This document shows positions 17,581-26,323 of a stretch of DNA of 64,000 nt, one piece after another. The stretch is from CAIXSC01 sp046349855 (GTDB lineage: Bacteria > Planctomycetota > Planctomycetia > Pirellulales > Pirellulaceae), in NCBI GenBank assembly GCA_046349855.1, contig JAXMBM010000030.1, positions 23,210 to 87,209 on the forward strand, written 5' to 3'. How positions within the stretch are numbered: the first letter of the stretch is position 1; each line of letters opens with the position of its first letter. Under the pieces are notes generated by a model. That model was not told where the DNA came from. It did not search any database and saw nothing but the letters and a program-made list of their open reading frames with translations. The position numbers and the translations under genes are program-made.

Positions 17581-19044
17581 ATGAGGTCATCGTCATTTCC
17601 CTGCGGGCGCATTCAGCGGCGCACGTTCCTGGCCGATTGCGGACTCGGCTTCACCGGACTGGCGCTGGGGGCCCTGCTGCACCGCGACGGTTATGCGTCG
17701 ACTCCAGCCGAAGTCTGGGTGCCCCCTACGGGACAGCCTCATTTTGCTCCCCGCGCGAAGAGCGTGATCTGGTTCTTCATGCTGGGTGGCACCAGTCACC
17801 TCGAGAGTTTCGATCCCAAGCCGGCGGTCGACAAGCACGCGGGGAAGACGATCGAGGCCTCGCCCTACAAGTCGACGGTGCTCGATTCGCCGTACTATCG
17901 CAAGAACGTCCGTGATTTCGCCGGCACGCCGCGCGCGCTCATGGCCACGCTGTACCCGACCCAGATCGGTTTTCGCCCGCGCGGCGCAAGCGGGTTGCCG
18001 ATCAGTGACTGGTGGCCGCACGTGGGGGACTGCGCCGACGATCTGGCCATCGTCCGCTCGATGTGGACCACCGACAACGATCACGCCGCTCAACTACAGT
18101 TCCACACCGGACGCCACATCTTCGACGGCTTCCATCCGTCGATCGGTTCCTGGGTCCACTACGGCCTGGGATCGCTCAACGACAACCTCCCGCAGTTCAT
18201 TGTCATGGGACCGCCTCCCGGGGATTGCTGCGGTGGCATCGGCGCGCATGACGGCAGCTATCTGGGCCCCGACCACTCGGGCGTCAACCTGGCCCTCGAT
18301 CCCAACAGCCCGCTCCCCTTCGGCACGCCGGGCGAATCGGTCACCGTGGCTGGCCGTCGTCGTCAGCTGGATCTGCTCCAGCAACTGAACCAGTTGGCGG
18401 CCGCGGACTATCCCAGCGACCCGGCGCTCCAGGCACGCATCAAGTCGTACGAACTGGCGTTTCGCATGCAGATGTCGGTGCCCGACGTCGTCCGATTCCA
18501 GGACGAAACCGCACAGACGTTAGAGCGGTATGGCTTTAACAAACCTCAGACAGCCACGGTGGCACGGCAGTGCCTTGCCGCCCGTCGGCTCGTCGAACGC
18601 GGTGTCCGTTTCGTGCAGATTTACGACGACGGCTGGGATGCCCACGCGAAACTGCGCGAAAACCATTCCACCCGCTGCCTGGCCGTCGACCAACCGATCG
18701 GGGCGCTGTTGCAGGACCTGAAAGCTCGCGGCCTGCTCGACGAAACGCTCGTGGTGTGGGCCACCGAGTTTGGCCGAACGCCAGGGGCCGAACGATCCGA
18801 TGGTCGGGACCACCATCCGTACGGCTTTTCGGTCTGGCTGGCTGGAGGCGGAATTCGTGGCGGTGTGATTCACGGAGCCACGGATGAGATTGGCTTTCAT
18901 GCCGTGGAACACCGGCATTACGTCACGGACATTCATGCCACCGTGCTGCACCAGTTGGGGCTCGATCCCCGCCGCCTGGAGATTCCCGGCCAGAAGCGGC
19001 TGGAGATCGACTTCGGCGCTCCGATCCGCGAGATTCTGGCCTGA
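17581..19044 (+). CDS. Tat-exported DUF1501 protein
   Basis: 487 aa. A twin-arginine signal (RRTFLADCGLGFTGLALGAL) lies at about residues 13-32. The rest matches DUF1501, an alkaline-phosphatase/sulfatase-fold family: SVIWFFMLGGTSHLESFDPK, TDNDHAAQLQFHTGRH, RLVERGVRFVQIYDDGWDAH, VVWATEFGRTPGAERSDGRD. His/Asp residues in ESFDPK, DHH and HRH suggest metal binding. It is almost always encoded next to a PSC1/DUF1549/DUF1553 protein, as here, so the two probably act together outside the cytoplasmic membrane. Substrate unknown. Confidence 0.92.
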   Translation: MRSSSFPCGRIQRRTFLADCGLGFTGLALGALLHRDGYASTPAEVWVPPTGQPHFAPRAKSVIWFFMLGGTSHLESFDPKPAVDKHAGKTIEASPYKSTVLDSPYYRKNVRDFAGTPRALMATLYPTQIGFRPRGASGLPISDWWPHVGDCADDLAIVRSMWTTDNDHAAQLQFHTGRHIFDGFHPSIGSWVHYGLGSLNDNLPQFIVMGPPPGDCCGGIGAHDGSYLGPDHSGVNLALDPNSPLPFGTPGESVTVAGRRRQLDLLQQLNQLAAADYPSDPALQARIKSYELAFRMQMSVPDVVRFQDETAQTLERYGFNKPQTATVARQCLAARRLVERGVRFVQIYDDGWDAHAKLRENHSTRCLAVDQPIGALLQDLKARGLLDETLVVWATEFGRTPGAERSDGRDHHPYGFSVWLAGGGIRGGVIHGATDEIGFHAVEHRHYVTDIHATVLHQLGLDPRRLEIPGQKRLEIDFGAPIREILA

Positions 19045-19149
19045 CCCACCCGTGGCCGGGCCCGTCATCCCGACACGTTCCCGCAGAGGCGGCACCGTTG
19101 GATATGCCGCCGACGACCGCGCGCGTTTCTGATCGAGCGATCCGGCAAG

Positions 19150-19740
19150 CTACCGTACGCCGACCGGGTCGAAGTACTCCGGTTCGCATCCCGGCTTCCA
19201 TTTGATGTTGCAGCCGATGCTGGCACGCTGACTCGCCGCCACCGGCTGCCCTGCCAGGACGGCGTCGAGCGCCGCACGGAGATCGCGGCCCGTGACGGGA
19301 ATCCCGGAATTCGGTCGGCTGTCATCCAGCTGGCCGCGATAGACCAGGCGATGCTGAGCGTCGAACAGAAAGAAGTCGGGCGTGCAGGCCGCTCGATAGG
19401 CAGCGGCCACGCTTTGATCTTCATCGAACAGGTAAGGAAACGTGTACCCGCGGGCTTCGGCCTCGTGCACCATCTGCTCGGGCGAGTCATCGGGATGCGT
19501 GGCCGTGTCATTGGAATTGATCGCCACCACGCCGACGCCGCGGGAAGCGTACTCGGCCCCCAGACGGGCCAGTTCGGCGGCGACATGCTTGACGAACGGG
19601 CAATGATTGCAGAGGAACATCACCAGGAGCGGTTGCCCCTGGAACGCCGACCGGCTCACGGTCCGGCCATCCACATTCAACAGCGCGAAATCGGGGGCCA
19701 ACGTCCCCAAAGGCAACATGGTGCTGGCAGTCTTGACCAT
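19150..19740 (-). CDS. thioredoxin-like (redoxin/AhpC-TSA fold) protein
   Basis: 196 aa from ATG 19740 (MVKTASTMLPLG), preceded by GGAGGAG nine bases upstream, which decides the start although the frame is open further. The thioredoxin fold shows APDFALLNVDGR, then LLVMFLCNHCPFVKH (CNHC redox site, about residues 45-48) and CTPDFFLFDAQHRLVYRGQL with the cis-Pro. The C-terminus has extra cysteines (GCNIKWKPGCEP). It is cytoplasmic, as no signal peptide is seen. It probably acts as a thiol-disulfide or peroxide reductase. It follows the Ldh_2 gene by 32 bases. Confidence 0.88.
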   Translation of the reverse strand: MVKTASTMLPLGTLAPDFALLNVDGRTVSRSAFQGQPLLVMFLCNHCPFVKHVAAELARLGAEYASRGVGVVAINSNDTATHPDDSPEQMVHEAEARGYTFPYLFDEDQSVAAAYRAACTPDFFLFDAQHRLVYRGQLDDSRPNSGIPVTGRDLRAALDAVLAGQPVAASQRASIGCNIKWKPGCEPEYFDPVGVR

Positions 19741-19772
19741 GACAGCAGGACTCCTCCAAAGATGATTCCAGT

Positions 19773-20828
19773 TCACGAAACGGCCGGCACGGTAACTCCC
19801 AGTCCCTGAGCCAGCTTGACCAACTGACTCCAGTTCTCGGCATCGAGGCCGATGCCTTGAGCGCGCCGTGCAGCCAGGGTGATCCGCTCCGGGTCGCCCG
19901 GCAGCAGAATGCGGTCGATGCCTTCGATCCGCGGGCAACCGCGAATGTAGGCGGTGAGTTGGGCGACCTCGTCACGGAAATGGTCGGCGCCGCCAAACGA
20001 CGCCGGATCGAGCAGCAGGACGAAGACGCAATTCCCCTTCTTGGGATAAGGGACCTCGCGCGCACACACTCCACCTGACAAAGCCCCGGTCAGGATTTCA
20101 ATCATCAGCCCCAGGCCGAAGCCTTTGTAGGCCTGCGCCCCTCCCATCGGCAGGATCGAGCCGGGAGGATTCTGATAGAGCGTGTTGGGATCGGTGGTCG
20201 GTCGCCCCTCGCTATCGAGCAGCCAGCCGGGCGGCACCTGCTCGCCCGCAATCTTCTTGACGCGGACCTTCCCTTCGGCCGTCGCGCTGGTGCTGAAGTC
20301 GAGCACCAGCGGTTCTTCCCCGTGCGGGACACCGATGGCCAGCGGGTTGGTGCTGAGCCGCGGTGCCTTGCCTCCCGGAGGCGCGACGCGCACCGCGCCT
20401 CCATGAGAATTCACCATCACCATCGACACCAGCCCGCGCTCCGCCGCCGCCTCGCAGTACTCCCCCAGGCGCCCGATGTGCCCCGAATGGATCATCGTGC
20501 CGACCGCCAGTCCTTCACTGCGAGTGCGCGGGTAGAGCAAGTCGAGCAGCCGGTTGGCCTGGACCTGACCGAATCCCCAATTCGCGTCCGCCACGACGCG
20601 GGTCGCCGACTGATTCAGGATGCCGAGTTCGGCCTGAGAGACGACCTCACCATCCCGCAGCGCCTGGATATAGAACGGAATCCGCATCACGCCATGCGAT
20701 TCGTAGCCCCGCAGGTTGGCGGCGACGAGACTCGTGCCGACCACGGACGCCTCCTCCGCGGTCGCCCCTCCCGCCCGCAGCAGTTCGATGGCGAACGGTT
20801 CCAATTGCGTGGCCGGAATGCTGGGCAT
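19773..20828 (-). CDS. Ldh_2-family NAD(P)-dependent malate/lactate-type dehydrogenase
   Basis: 351 aa from ATG 20828 (MPSIPATQLEPF). The Ldh_2 family, distinct from classical LDH/MDH, oxidises 2-hydroxy acids such as malate, L-lactate, sulfolactate or ureidoglycolate. Signatures are NLRGYESHGVMRIPFYIQAL with the catalytic-region His, GFGQVQANRLLDL, NSHGGAVRVAPPGGKAPRLS, TNPLAIGVPHGEEPLVLDFS and GAQAYKGFGLGLMIEILTGA. The substrate cannot be told from sequence. It lies 106 bases after trmL and 32 before the redoxin, so a three-gene unit is likely. Confidence 0.9.
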   Translation of the reverse strand: MPSIPATQLEPFAIELLRAGGATAEEASVVGTSLVAANLRGYESHGVMRIPFYIQALRDGEVVSQAELGILNQSATRVVADANWGFGQVQANRLLDLLYPRTRSEGLAVGTMIHSGHIGRLGEYCEAAAERGLVSMVMVNSHGGAVRVAPPGGKAPRLSTNPLAIGVPHGEEPLVLDFSTSATAEGKVRVKKIAGEQVPPGWLLDSEGRPTTDPNTLYQNPPGSILPMGGAQAYKGFGLGLMIEILTGALSGGVCAREVPYPKKGNCVFVLLLDPASFGGADHFRDEVAQLTAYIRGCPRIEGIDRILLPGDPERITLAARRAQGIGLDAENWSQLVKLAQGLGVTVPAVS

Positions 20829-20934
20829 GACTGCAGACTCCAGGAGGTGGAACAGGGTAAGTCGCACACCGGGCCGGCGGGGCCGCGGGAAAGTCGAGAT
20901 TGTACGGCATTCCGCCGGCTGCGGGGACGGGCGG

Positions 20935-21423
20935 TCATTCGTCGGGCGGCAGACGCCCCGACTGCCGCCACTGCCGCAGGGCCTCGAACACGACGATGGC
21001 TACCGAATTGGACAGATTGAGACTGCGTACCTGGGGGCGGATCGGAATCCGCAGGCACCGCTCGCGATGCCGTTCCAGCAGCGACGGCGGCAAGCCAGCC
21101 GTCTCGCTGCCGAAGACCAGCGTATCTCCCAGCTGATACTCGACGTCGCTGTACGACCGATCGGCCGATTTCGTGAAGTACCAGGCCCGCTCGACCGGCA
21201 AGGCCTGCGTCGCGGCCGCCCAGTCGTCGACCACTTCCCACTCCAGGTGTTCCCAATAGTCGAGACCGGCGCGACGCAGGGTCTTGGCATCGACGCGAAA
21301 GCCGAGGGGACGGACCAGCCACAGTTTGGCGGCTGCGGCGACGCAGGTCCGCCCCACCGCGCCCGTGTTGGGCGGGATCTCGGGCTGAAACAGGACGACG
21401 TTCAAACGGGGTTCGTAACGCAC
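20935..21423 (-). CDS. trmL: tRNA (cytidine(34)-2'-O)-methyltransferase
   Basis: 162 aa, the usual TrmL size. It is a SPOUT methyltransferase that 2'-O-methylates the wobble nucleotide of certain tRNA-Leu. Motifs are LFQPEIPPNTGAVGRTCVAA near the N-terminus, WLVRPLGFRVDAKTLRRAGLDYW, and the knot-forming LVFGSETAGLPPSLLE and RIPIRPQVRSLNLSNSVAIV. It is the first gene of a probable unit with the downstream Ldh_2 dehydrogenase and redoxin, with no obvious functional link. Confidence 0.95.
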   Translation of the reverse strand: MRYEPRLNVVLFQPEIPPNTGAVGRTCVAAAAKLWLVRPLGFRVDAKTLRRAGLDYWEHLEWEVVDDWAAATQALPVERAWYFTKSADRSYSDVEYQLGDTLVFGSETAGLPPSLLERHRERCLRIPIRPQVRSLNLSNSVAIVVFEALRQWRQSGRLPPDE

Positions 21424-21583
21424 CTCGCCATGGATAATCGGCCGAGGGCGGTGACGTCAAGTCGCGGTGGCAGGACGGTCGAGCCACCACGCCACGCTCC
21501 CTGTTCCTGGGTCGTGGGCACCGCTACGATGCTCGACGGAATGGTTTCTATCTCCTTCCCGGTGTTCCGGAGCCCCGGCGGCC

Positions 21584-22711
21584 ATGATCGATGCGACGCG
21601 TTCGTCTCGTTACCTCCAGGCGCTCGAATTCGCCGAGCGGCAAGTGGCGGCGCTGGCGACTCACCATCCCGATTATTTTCCGATCTACACGGTCCAGGGA
21701 CGCTGGCGGCATGAGGGCGAACTGTGGACCGATTGGACCGGGGGATTTCTCGCCGGCATGATGTGGCAGTTTCAGCGGCGCACCGGCAGCCCAGCCTGGC
21801 TCGACCGCGCCACCCACTACTCACGGCTGCTCGAGCACCGCCAGCACGATCGGCATGTCCACGATCTGGGTTTCATCTTTCTCAATACCTACCGCCCCTG
21901 GTTCGAAGCGACGGGTGATCCGACGCTCCAAGCCGTACTGATCCAGGCGGGACGCACCCTGGCGCTGCGTTTTCAGGAGCGCGGGCAGTACCTGCGGAGC
22001 TTTGTGGCTCCCGAATCGCTGTTCATCGATATCATGATGAACGTACCCTTGATCTTTTACGCCGCGCGTGCCACCGGGGACGAATCGCTGCGTCAGATCG
22101 CCACGGCCCACTGCCGGACCACTCGCGACACCATCGTGCGTCCCGACGGTTCGACGGCCCACGAAGGCCTGTTCGACACCGCGACGGGGCAATTCCTCCG
22201 TCAGTCCACGCACCAGGGGTTGTCCGCGGAGAGCTGCTGGGCCCGGGGTCAGGCCTGGTCGCTCTACGGTTACAGTCAATGCTATGCCCTGACCGGTGAC
22301 GTGGAATGGCGCGACGTCGCCGAGCGGAATGCGGAATACTGGCTGGCCCACTTGCCGGCCGATCGGGTGCCGTACTGGGACTTCCAGGCCGATCTGACTC
22401 AGCCGGCCCCCTGGGGAGCGCAACGGGAATCGTCGGCCGGTGCCATTGCCGCCAGCGGATTGCTTCATCTGGCCGCTCACGCCTCCACCGCCGACCGGGC
22501 GAGCCGCTATCGGGAGACGGCCCTCGCGACCCTCGACGCACTGTCCGGCCCGGATTACCTCGCCAACCATACTCCCGGGTGGGAGGGCATCCTGCGACAC
22601 GGCGTCTACCATACTCGAAAGAACCTGGGAGTAGACGAATCGGTGATGTGGGGTGAATACTTCTTTGTCGAAGCGTTAACTCGCGCGGTGGCCAGCGGTT
22701 CGCCCGGATGA
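21584..22711 (+). CDS. glycoside hydrolase family 88 (unsaturated glucuronyl hydrolase-like)
   Basis: 375 aa from ATG 21584 (MIDATRSSRY); the frame is open upstream to 21467, but that part has no family character. GH88 enzymes hydrate and cleave unsaturated uronyl residues left by polysaccharide lyases. The (alpha/alpha)6 barrel motifs are visible: WTDWTGGFLAGMMWQ, HVHDLGFIF (Asp94), SLFIDIMMNVPLIF (Asp149), STHQGLSAESCWARGQAW and SSAGAIAASGLL. The two Asp positions correspond to the catalytic pair of the family. No signal peptide is seen, so it probably acts on oligosaccharides in the cytoplasm. No lyase is adjacent. Confidence 0.92.
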   Translation: MIDATRSSRYLQALEFAERQVAALATHHPDYFPIYTVQGRWRHEGELWTDWTGGFLAGMMWQFQRRTGSPAWLDRATHYSRLLEHRQHDRHVHDLGFIFLNTYRPWFEATGDPTLQAVLIQAGRTLALRFQERGQYLRSFVAPESLFIDIMMNVPLIFYAARATGDESLRQIATAHCRTTRDTIVRPDGSTAHEGLFDTATGQFLRQSTHQGLSAESCWARGQAWSLYGYSQCYALTGDVEWRDVAERNAEYWLAHLPADRVPYWDFQADLTQPAPWGAQRESSAGAIAASGLLHLAAHASTADRASRYRETALATLDALSGPDYLANHTPGWEGILRHGVYHTRKNLGVDESVMWGEYFFVEALTRAVASGSPG

Positions 22712-22799
22712 CAGATCGGTCTACCGGTCGCTGGCTGCTTCCCAGCGAACCGCCCGCCGTAGTAGCTCCCGTTTCCTCCCTGAGACCTGCCTCGCCACT

Positions 22800-23948
22800 A
22801 TGGAAATCCAGCGCCATCCTACTCGTCCCGTGCGTATTGGTTCGGTCGTGATCGGAGACGGTCAGCCGATCGCCGTGCAGAGCATGACAGCGACGCCGAC
22901 TCAGGATGTCGACGCCACCGTCGAACAGGTGAACATGCTGCAGTCGGCCGGCGCCGACGTCGTGCGGATCGCCGTGGACAGCCGCCAGGATGCGGCCGCA
23001 CTGGCCGAGATTCGCCGGCAGACTCAGGCCAATCTGGCGGTCGATCTGCAGGAGAACTACCGTCTGGCGGAACTCGTCGCTCCCCACGTCGACAAGCTGC
23101 GTTACAACCCGGGTCACCTGTATCACCACGAGCGCGACAAACCGTGGCGCGAGAAGGTGGCGTATCTCGTGAGTGTCGCCCGCGAGCACGATTGTGCCCT
23201 CCGCGTGGGAGTCAACTGCGGCAGCGTCGATCCCGACCAGAAGCAGGCATTCGCTCCCGAGGATTCGCTCAGCCCCATGCTGGCCAGCGCCTGGGAACAC
23301 TGCGAATGGCTCGATTCGCTCGGTTTCACCCGCTACTGCGTCTCGCTGAAGGACTCCGATCCGCGCAAGGTCATCGAAGTCAACCGGCGGTTTGCCGAAC
23401 GTCGTCCCGACGTGCCTCTCCACCTGGGTGTGACCGAAGCGGGGCTGCCGCCTGACGGAATCATCAAGACCCGGATCGCCTTCGAACAGCTGATCAGCCG
23501 CGGCATCGGCGACACCATCCGCGTGTCCCTCACGGTGCCCAATCCGCGGAAGGGAGAAGAGATCCAGGCAGGCCGGCAGATTCTGGCCGACATCGCAGCG
23601 GGCCGTGTGCGGTCGGTGGTCGATTACGGCCTGCAGACATTGAACATCATCTCCTGCCCCAGCTGTTCCCGCGTGGAGAATCAGGCCTTCGTTGAATTGG
23701 CCGAGCAGGTCAAGGCGATGACGGCCTATGCCAAGGATTACGCGATCACCATCGCCGTCATGGGATGCCGAGTGAACGGTCCGGGCGAAACCGATGACGC
23801 CGACCTGGGACTGTGGTGCGGCCCGAATTTCGTCAATCTCAAGCGTGGCCCGGAGTCGCTGGGCGCCTATCCCTACGATCAGATCCTGGCGCGGTTACGC
23901 GAGGAACTCGATCGCCTCATTGCCCGCCAGGGCGTCGCCAGTTCGTGA
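22800..23948 (+). CDS. ispG: 4-hydroxy-3-methylbut-2-enyl diphosphate synthase
   Basis: 382 aa, the penultimate enzyme of the MEP isoprenoid pathway, reducing MEcPP to HMBPP with a [4Fe-4S] cluster. The N-terminal TIM barrel begins RIGSVVIGDGQPIAVQSMT. Cluster ligands are visible as SCPSCSR (Cys286, Cys289) and MGCRVNGPGE (Cys323, with the fourth-ligand Glu region at about 330). The length fits the two-domain bacterial form without the inserted A* domain. ATG 22800 has no clear Shine-Dalgarno sequence. It sits 88 bases after GH88 and upstream of the serine hydrolase. Confidence 0.96.
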   Translation: MEIQRHPTRPVRIGSVVIGDGQPIAVQSMTATPTQDVDATVEQVNMLQSAGADVVRIAVDSRQDAAALAEIRRQTQANLAVDLQENYRLAELVAPHVDKLRYNPGHLYHHERDKPWREKVAYLVSVAREHDCALRVGVNCGSVDPDQKQAFAPEDSLSPMLASAWEHCEWLDSLGFTRYCVSLKDSDPRKVIEVNRRFAERRPDVPLHLGVTEAGLPPDGIIKTRIAFEQLISRGIGDTIRVSLTVPNPRKGEEIQAGRQILADIAAGRVRSVVDYGLQTLNIISCPSCSRVENQAFVELAEQVKAMTAYAKDYAITIAVMGCRVNGPGETDDADLGLWCGPNFVNLKRGPESLGAYPYDQILARLREELDRLIARQGVASS

Positions 23949-24014
23949 TTGTTCCGTGCGCGGCGCGGCGTCTCCGCGTCCGCCGCTCTCCCGTCTTGCC
24001 CGAGGAACGAACCG

Positions 24015-25190
24015 ATGGATCGCTCGTCGCTCTCCCGGCGTGCCAGGATTATTAGCAGACTGCTCCTCGCCACCTGGCTGGCCGCAGCTGTCGTGCCTGG
24101 CTCTCTCCCGGCGCAGACTCCGTCCGAACCCGGCTGGCAGGAACGTTGCCGCGAGCGCCTCACGCGACATCCGGGCGAGGCGGCGGCGGTGATCTGGCAT
24201 CTGGAGAGCGGTGAGAAGTTCAGTCACCGGGCTCACGAGACCTTTCCCACGGCCAGCCTGATCAAGCTGCCGGTGATGCTGGAAGCCTACCGGCAGGCAG
24301 GGTCGGGACAGCTGCAATTGACCGATGTCGTTACGCTGCGCGAAACCGACAAGGTTCCTGGTTCGGGCATCCTGACGCCTCACTTCTCCCCTGGCGCGGC
24401 TTTTTCACTGCGCGATGCGATCCGCCTGATGATGGCGTGGTCGGACAATACGGCCACGAATCTGGTCATCGACCGGATTGGCTTACCCGCCACCACGCGG
24501 ACCATGCAGTCGCTCGGCTTCCCTGAGACCCGGCTGAACAGTCAGGTCTTCCGTCGCGACACCTCGATCGATGTGCCACGCAGTCAGCGTTACGGACTCG
24601 GCAGCACCACGGCCGAGGAAATGGCCACGCTGCTGGCAAGGCTGCACCGAGGCGAACTTGCCTCGGCGGAGGCAACCGCGGACATGCTGGACCACCTGGC
24701 GTCCTGCCAGGACAAGGTTCTGTTTCCTCGCTACCTCCCGTCGGGCGTGCTGCTGCGCCACAAAACGGGAGGCGTCACCGGTGTCCGCACCGATGCGGGA
24801 TTACTGTCGGGCCCCGGCGGGACGGTCGTGCTGTGCGTGCTCACCGAGAAAAATCGCATACCGGCGGGAGAGCGGGAGGATCCCGGTGAACAACTTTGCG
24901 CCGATCTGGCGCGCATCGCCTGCGACCACTTTCATCCGGCCGATCAGCTGAAAGCCGCGGCCGCGGCCGCTCCGCTGGCCATGGGTGCCGCCGGCCCCGC
25001 CGTGCAGCGACTCCAGGAAACCCTCAACAAGCATCTCGCCCCCGCGCCGCCGATTGCGGTGGATGGCGAGTTCGGTCCGCAGACCCGTGATGCCGTGCTG
25101 AGGTTTCAGAAATCGCGTCAACTCGCTCCCACGGGTGTCGCCGACGACGCCACCCGGAAAGCCCTCGGCCTGGCGGATCCCTCGCCTTGA
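24015..25190 (+). CDS. exported class A beta-lactamase-fold serine hydrolase with C-terminal peptidoglycan-binding domain
   Basis: 391 aa from ATG 24015, preceded by GAGGAA; a TTG at 23949 is rejected. The signal peptide is IISRLLLATWLAAAVVPGS. Penicillin-recognising motifs are all present: SLIK (SxxK nucleophile), SDN in MMAWSDNTATN, and KTG in LRHKTGGVTG. The region where class A beta-lactamases carry ExxLN (Glu166) reads TRLNSQVFRRDT, so the deacylating Glu is not evident. The C-terminal 65 residues are a PG_binding_1 domain (AVQRLQETLNKHL, DGEFGPQTRDAVLRFQ). This fits a murein-bound transpeptidase- or carboxypeptidase-like hydrolase better than a resistance enzyme, but weak lactamase activity cannot be ruled out. 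Confidence 0.88.
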   Translation: MDRSSLSRRARIISRLLLATWLAAAVVPGSLPAQTPSEPGWQERCRERLTRHPGEAAAVIWHLESGEKFSHRAHETFPTASLIKLPVMLEAYRQAGSGQLQLTDVVTLRETDKVPGSGILTPHFSPGAAFSLRDAIRLMMAWSDNTATNLVIDRIGLPATTRTMQSLGFPETRLNSQVFRRDTSIDVPRSQRYGLGSTTAEEMATLLARLHRGELASAEATADMLDHLASCQDKVLFPRYLPSGVLLRHKTGGVTGVRTDAGLLSGPGGTVVLCVLTEKNRIPAGEREDPGEQLCADLARIACDHFHPADQLKAAAAAAPLAMGAAGPAVQRLQETLNKHLAPAPPIAVDGEFGPQTRDAVLRFQKSRQLAPTGVADDATRKALGLADPSP

Positions 25191-25216
25191 CTGGGCGGTC
25201 GCGCGGCCGGCAAGTT

Positions 25217-25233
25217 GGACCACGGAGTGGTCC
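25217..25233 (+). terminator. short hairpin after the serine hydrolase gene
   Basis: GGACCAC and GTGGTCC form a perfect 7-bp stem with a GGA loop 27 bases past the stop codon. There is no T-tract, so termination is uncertain. Confidence 0.3.
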
Positions 25234-25237
25234 ACTA

Positions 25238-25276
25238 CCTTAAGAGACGGCCTTAAGAGACGGCCTTGAGAGACAG
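25238..25276. repeat. three tandem copies of a 13-bp unit
   Basis: CCTTAAGAGACGG at 25238-25250 and 25251-25263 is followed by a diverged copy, CCTTGAGAGACAG, at 25264-25276. It lies just before the stop codon of the convergent small gene at 25288. It looks like slippage-type expansion. Confidence 0.85.
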
Positions 25277-25287
25277 GTCCTGAACGG

Positions 25288-25551
25288 CTAGGCGGCCCGT
25301 TTCTCGTCGGCATCGGTGAGCGCCGCGGGACGCAGCACTCGGGACACCCCGCCCTGAGGCGCGTAGAACTTGACTTCGTTTTCGTCGCAAAACCAGACGG
25401 CCAGATGGCCGCCGGCGCGGAACCGTCGGCCACAATAATGCCCACCGCGAAGCAGCAGGGTTTCCTGGATCACTTGCGGGTCCGCCCCCATCTCCTCGAA
25501 GGTCGCCCGCACATAGCGACGCAATCGTTCCAGGTAATCGAGATGATCCAT
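25288..25551 (-). CDS. small protein of unknown function
   Basis: 87 aa from ATG 25551 (MDHLDYLERLRRYV). The N-terminal half is helical (LERLRRYVRATFEEMGA), then a basic Gly-rich turn (RGGHYCGRRFRAGGHLA), a beta-like segment (AVWFCDENEVKFYAP) and a charged tail. It has no signal peptide. Well-formed codon use and composition support a real gene, but I do not recognise a named family. It stands alone and is convergent with the serine hydrolase gene. Confidence 0.65.
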   Translation of the reverse strand: MDHLDYLERLRRYVRATFEEMGADPQVIQETLLLRGGHYCGRRFRAGGHLAVWFCDENEVKFYAPQGGVSRVLRPAALTDADEKRAA

Positions 25552-25818
25552 CGGCGGAGCCTATCCGGTAGGCAAAGGGGTGGGCCAGCGTGTGGGCTCT
25601 GCCTTTCATCGGTAACGTTTGCGCAAGAACTGCGATCTGAGGGGCGTTGCCGGAGCAATTTGACCAGCTTTCGCAAAGTGACACCGGGACGCCGGGGATT
25701 TCCGGTGGAGGCAGCAAAGCTGGTCAACCTGCGAAGCCCTTGCGTCTCGCTCGTCGCCGAATACGCCCCGGCCCGAAGAAGGGCCGATAACGGGGGCAGA
25801 GTTTTCCCGGAGGACATC

Positions 25819-25998
25819 ATGACGACACCCGAATCGACCGACGACCCGATCAGCCACCAGGAACTGGAAGCCTTACTGGCCGAACTGAATATCCAGGCCT
25901 CTCCCGAACAGCTTCGCGCCATCCTGGCCTTCATCGAAGAGGCGGGAGGGATCGAAGAAGCTCAGGAATTATTGACTCGCCTGAACAAGGCAGCCTGA
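25819..25998 (+). CDS. small helical protein of unknown function
   Basis: 59 aa. ATG 25819 is preceded by CCGGAGGACATC, a strong Shine-Dalgarno sequence that decides the start; the frame is open far upstream but with no coding character. The acidic, helix-forming sequence contains HQELEALLAELNI and EQLRAILAFIEEAGGIEEA, resembling a small helical adaptor. No domain is recognised. Nothing is close enough downstream to make an operon. Confidence 0.7.
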   Translation: MTTPESTDDPISHQELEALLAELNIQASPEQLRAILAFIEEAGGIEEAQELLTRLNKAA

Positions 25999-26323
25999 GA
26001 ACACCTCACAAGACCGGGAACAACGGCCAGCGGTGGGCGTGGGCCCACTGTTTCGCCCAGGCCCGACTTCTGAAATCAGAGGTGTTGCGTCGATCGCTCG
26101 CCGATTTGCCAGGCGCTCGAAAGAAGGCAGCCTGCGAGCGGCAACTCCAAGAGGGCCCGCGAAAAGAGCAACCAGAGACGCTCGGCCACCCTTAGAGAGC
26201 CAGTTCGATCCGCGGGCAGCCCTCGGTGGGTGCCGGTCCCGCGAAGCGGTTCATGTCAAGCATTTCCACTGGGAGTCCGCGGTCAAGTCAGCGCAGCAAC
26301 TCCCACCAGGATTCGCCGACGGA
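25999..26323. other. convergent intergenic region, 325 bp
   Basis: Lies between two convergent small genes. I see no ORF with coding character. It holds a 10-bp palindrome GTGGGCCCAC at 26039-26048, and AACACCTC at 26000-26007 recurs inverted at 26079-26086. Neither makes a convincing terminator or RNA gene. Confidence 0.5.

Noticed and set aside
24015..25190. Antibiotic-resistance beta-lactamase
   Set aside because: Fold motifs match, but the omega-loop Glu is not evident and the protein has a peptidoglycan-binding tail; a resistance call is not supported.
25238..25276. CRISPR-like array
   Set aside because: Only three adjacent 13-bp copies with no spacers; a simple tandem repeat.
25999..26323. 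Structured RNA in the 325-bp gap
   Set aside because: The palindrome at 26039 and the 8-bp inverted repeat 71 bases apart do not combine into a recognisable RNA family fold by eye.
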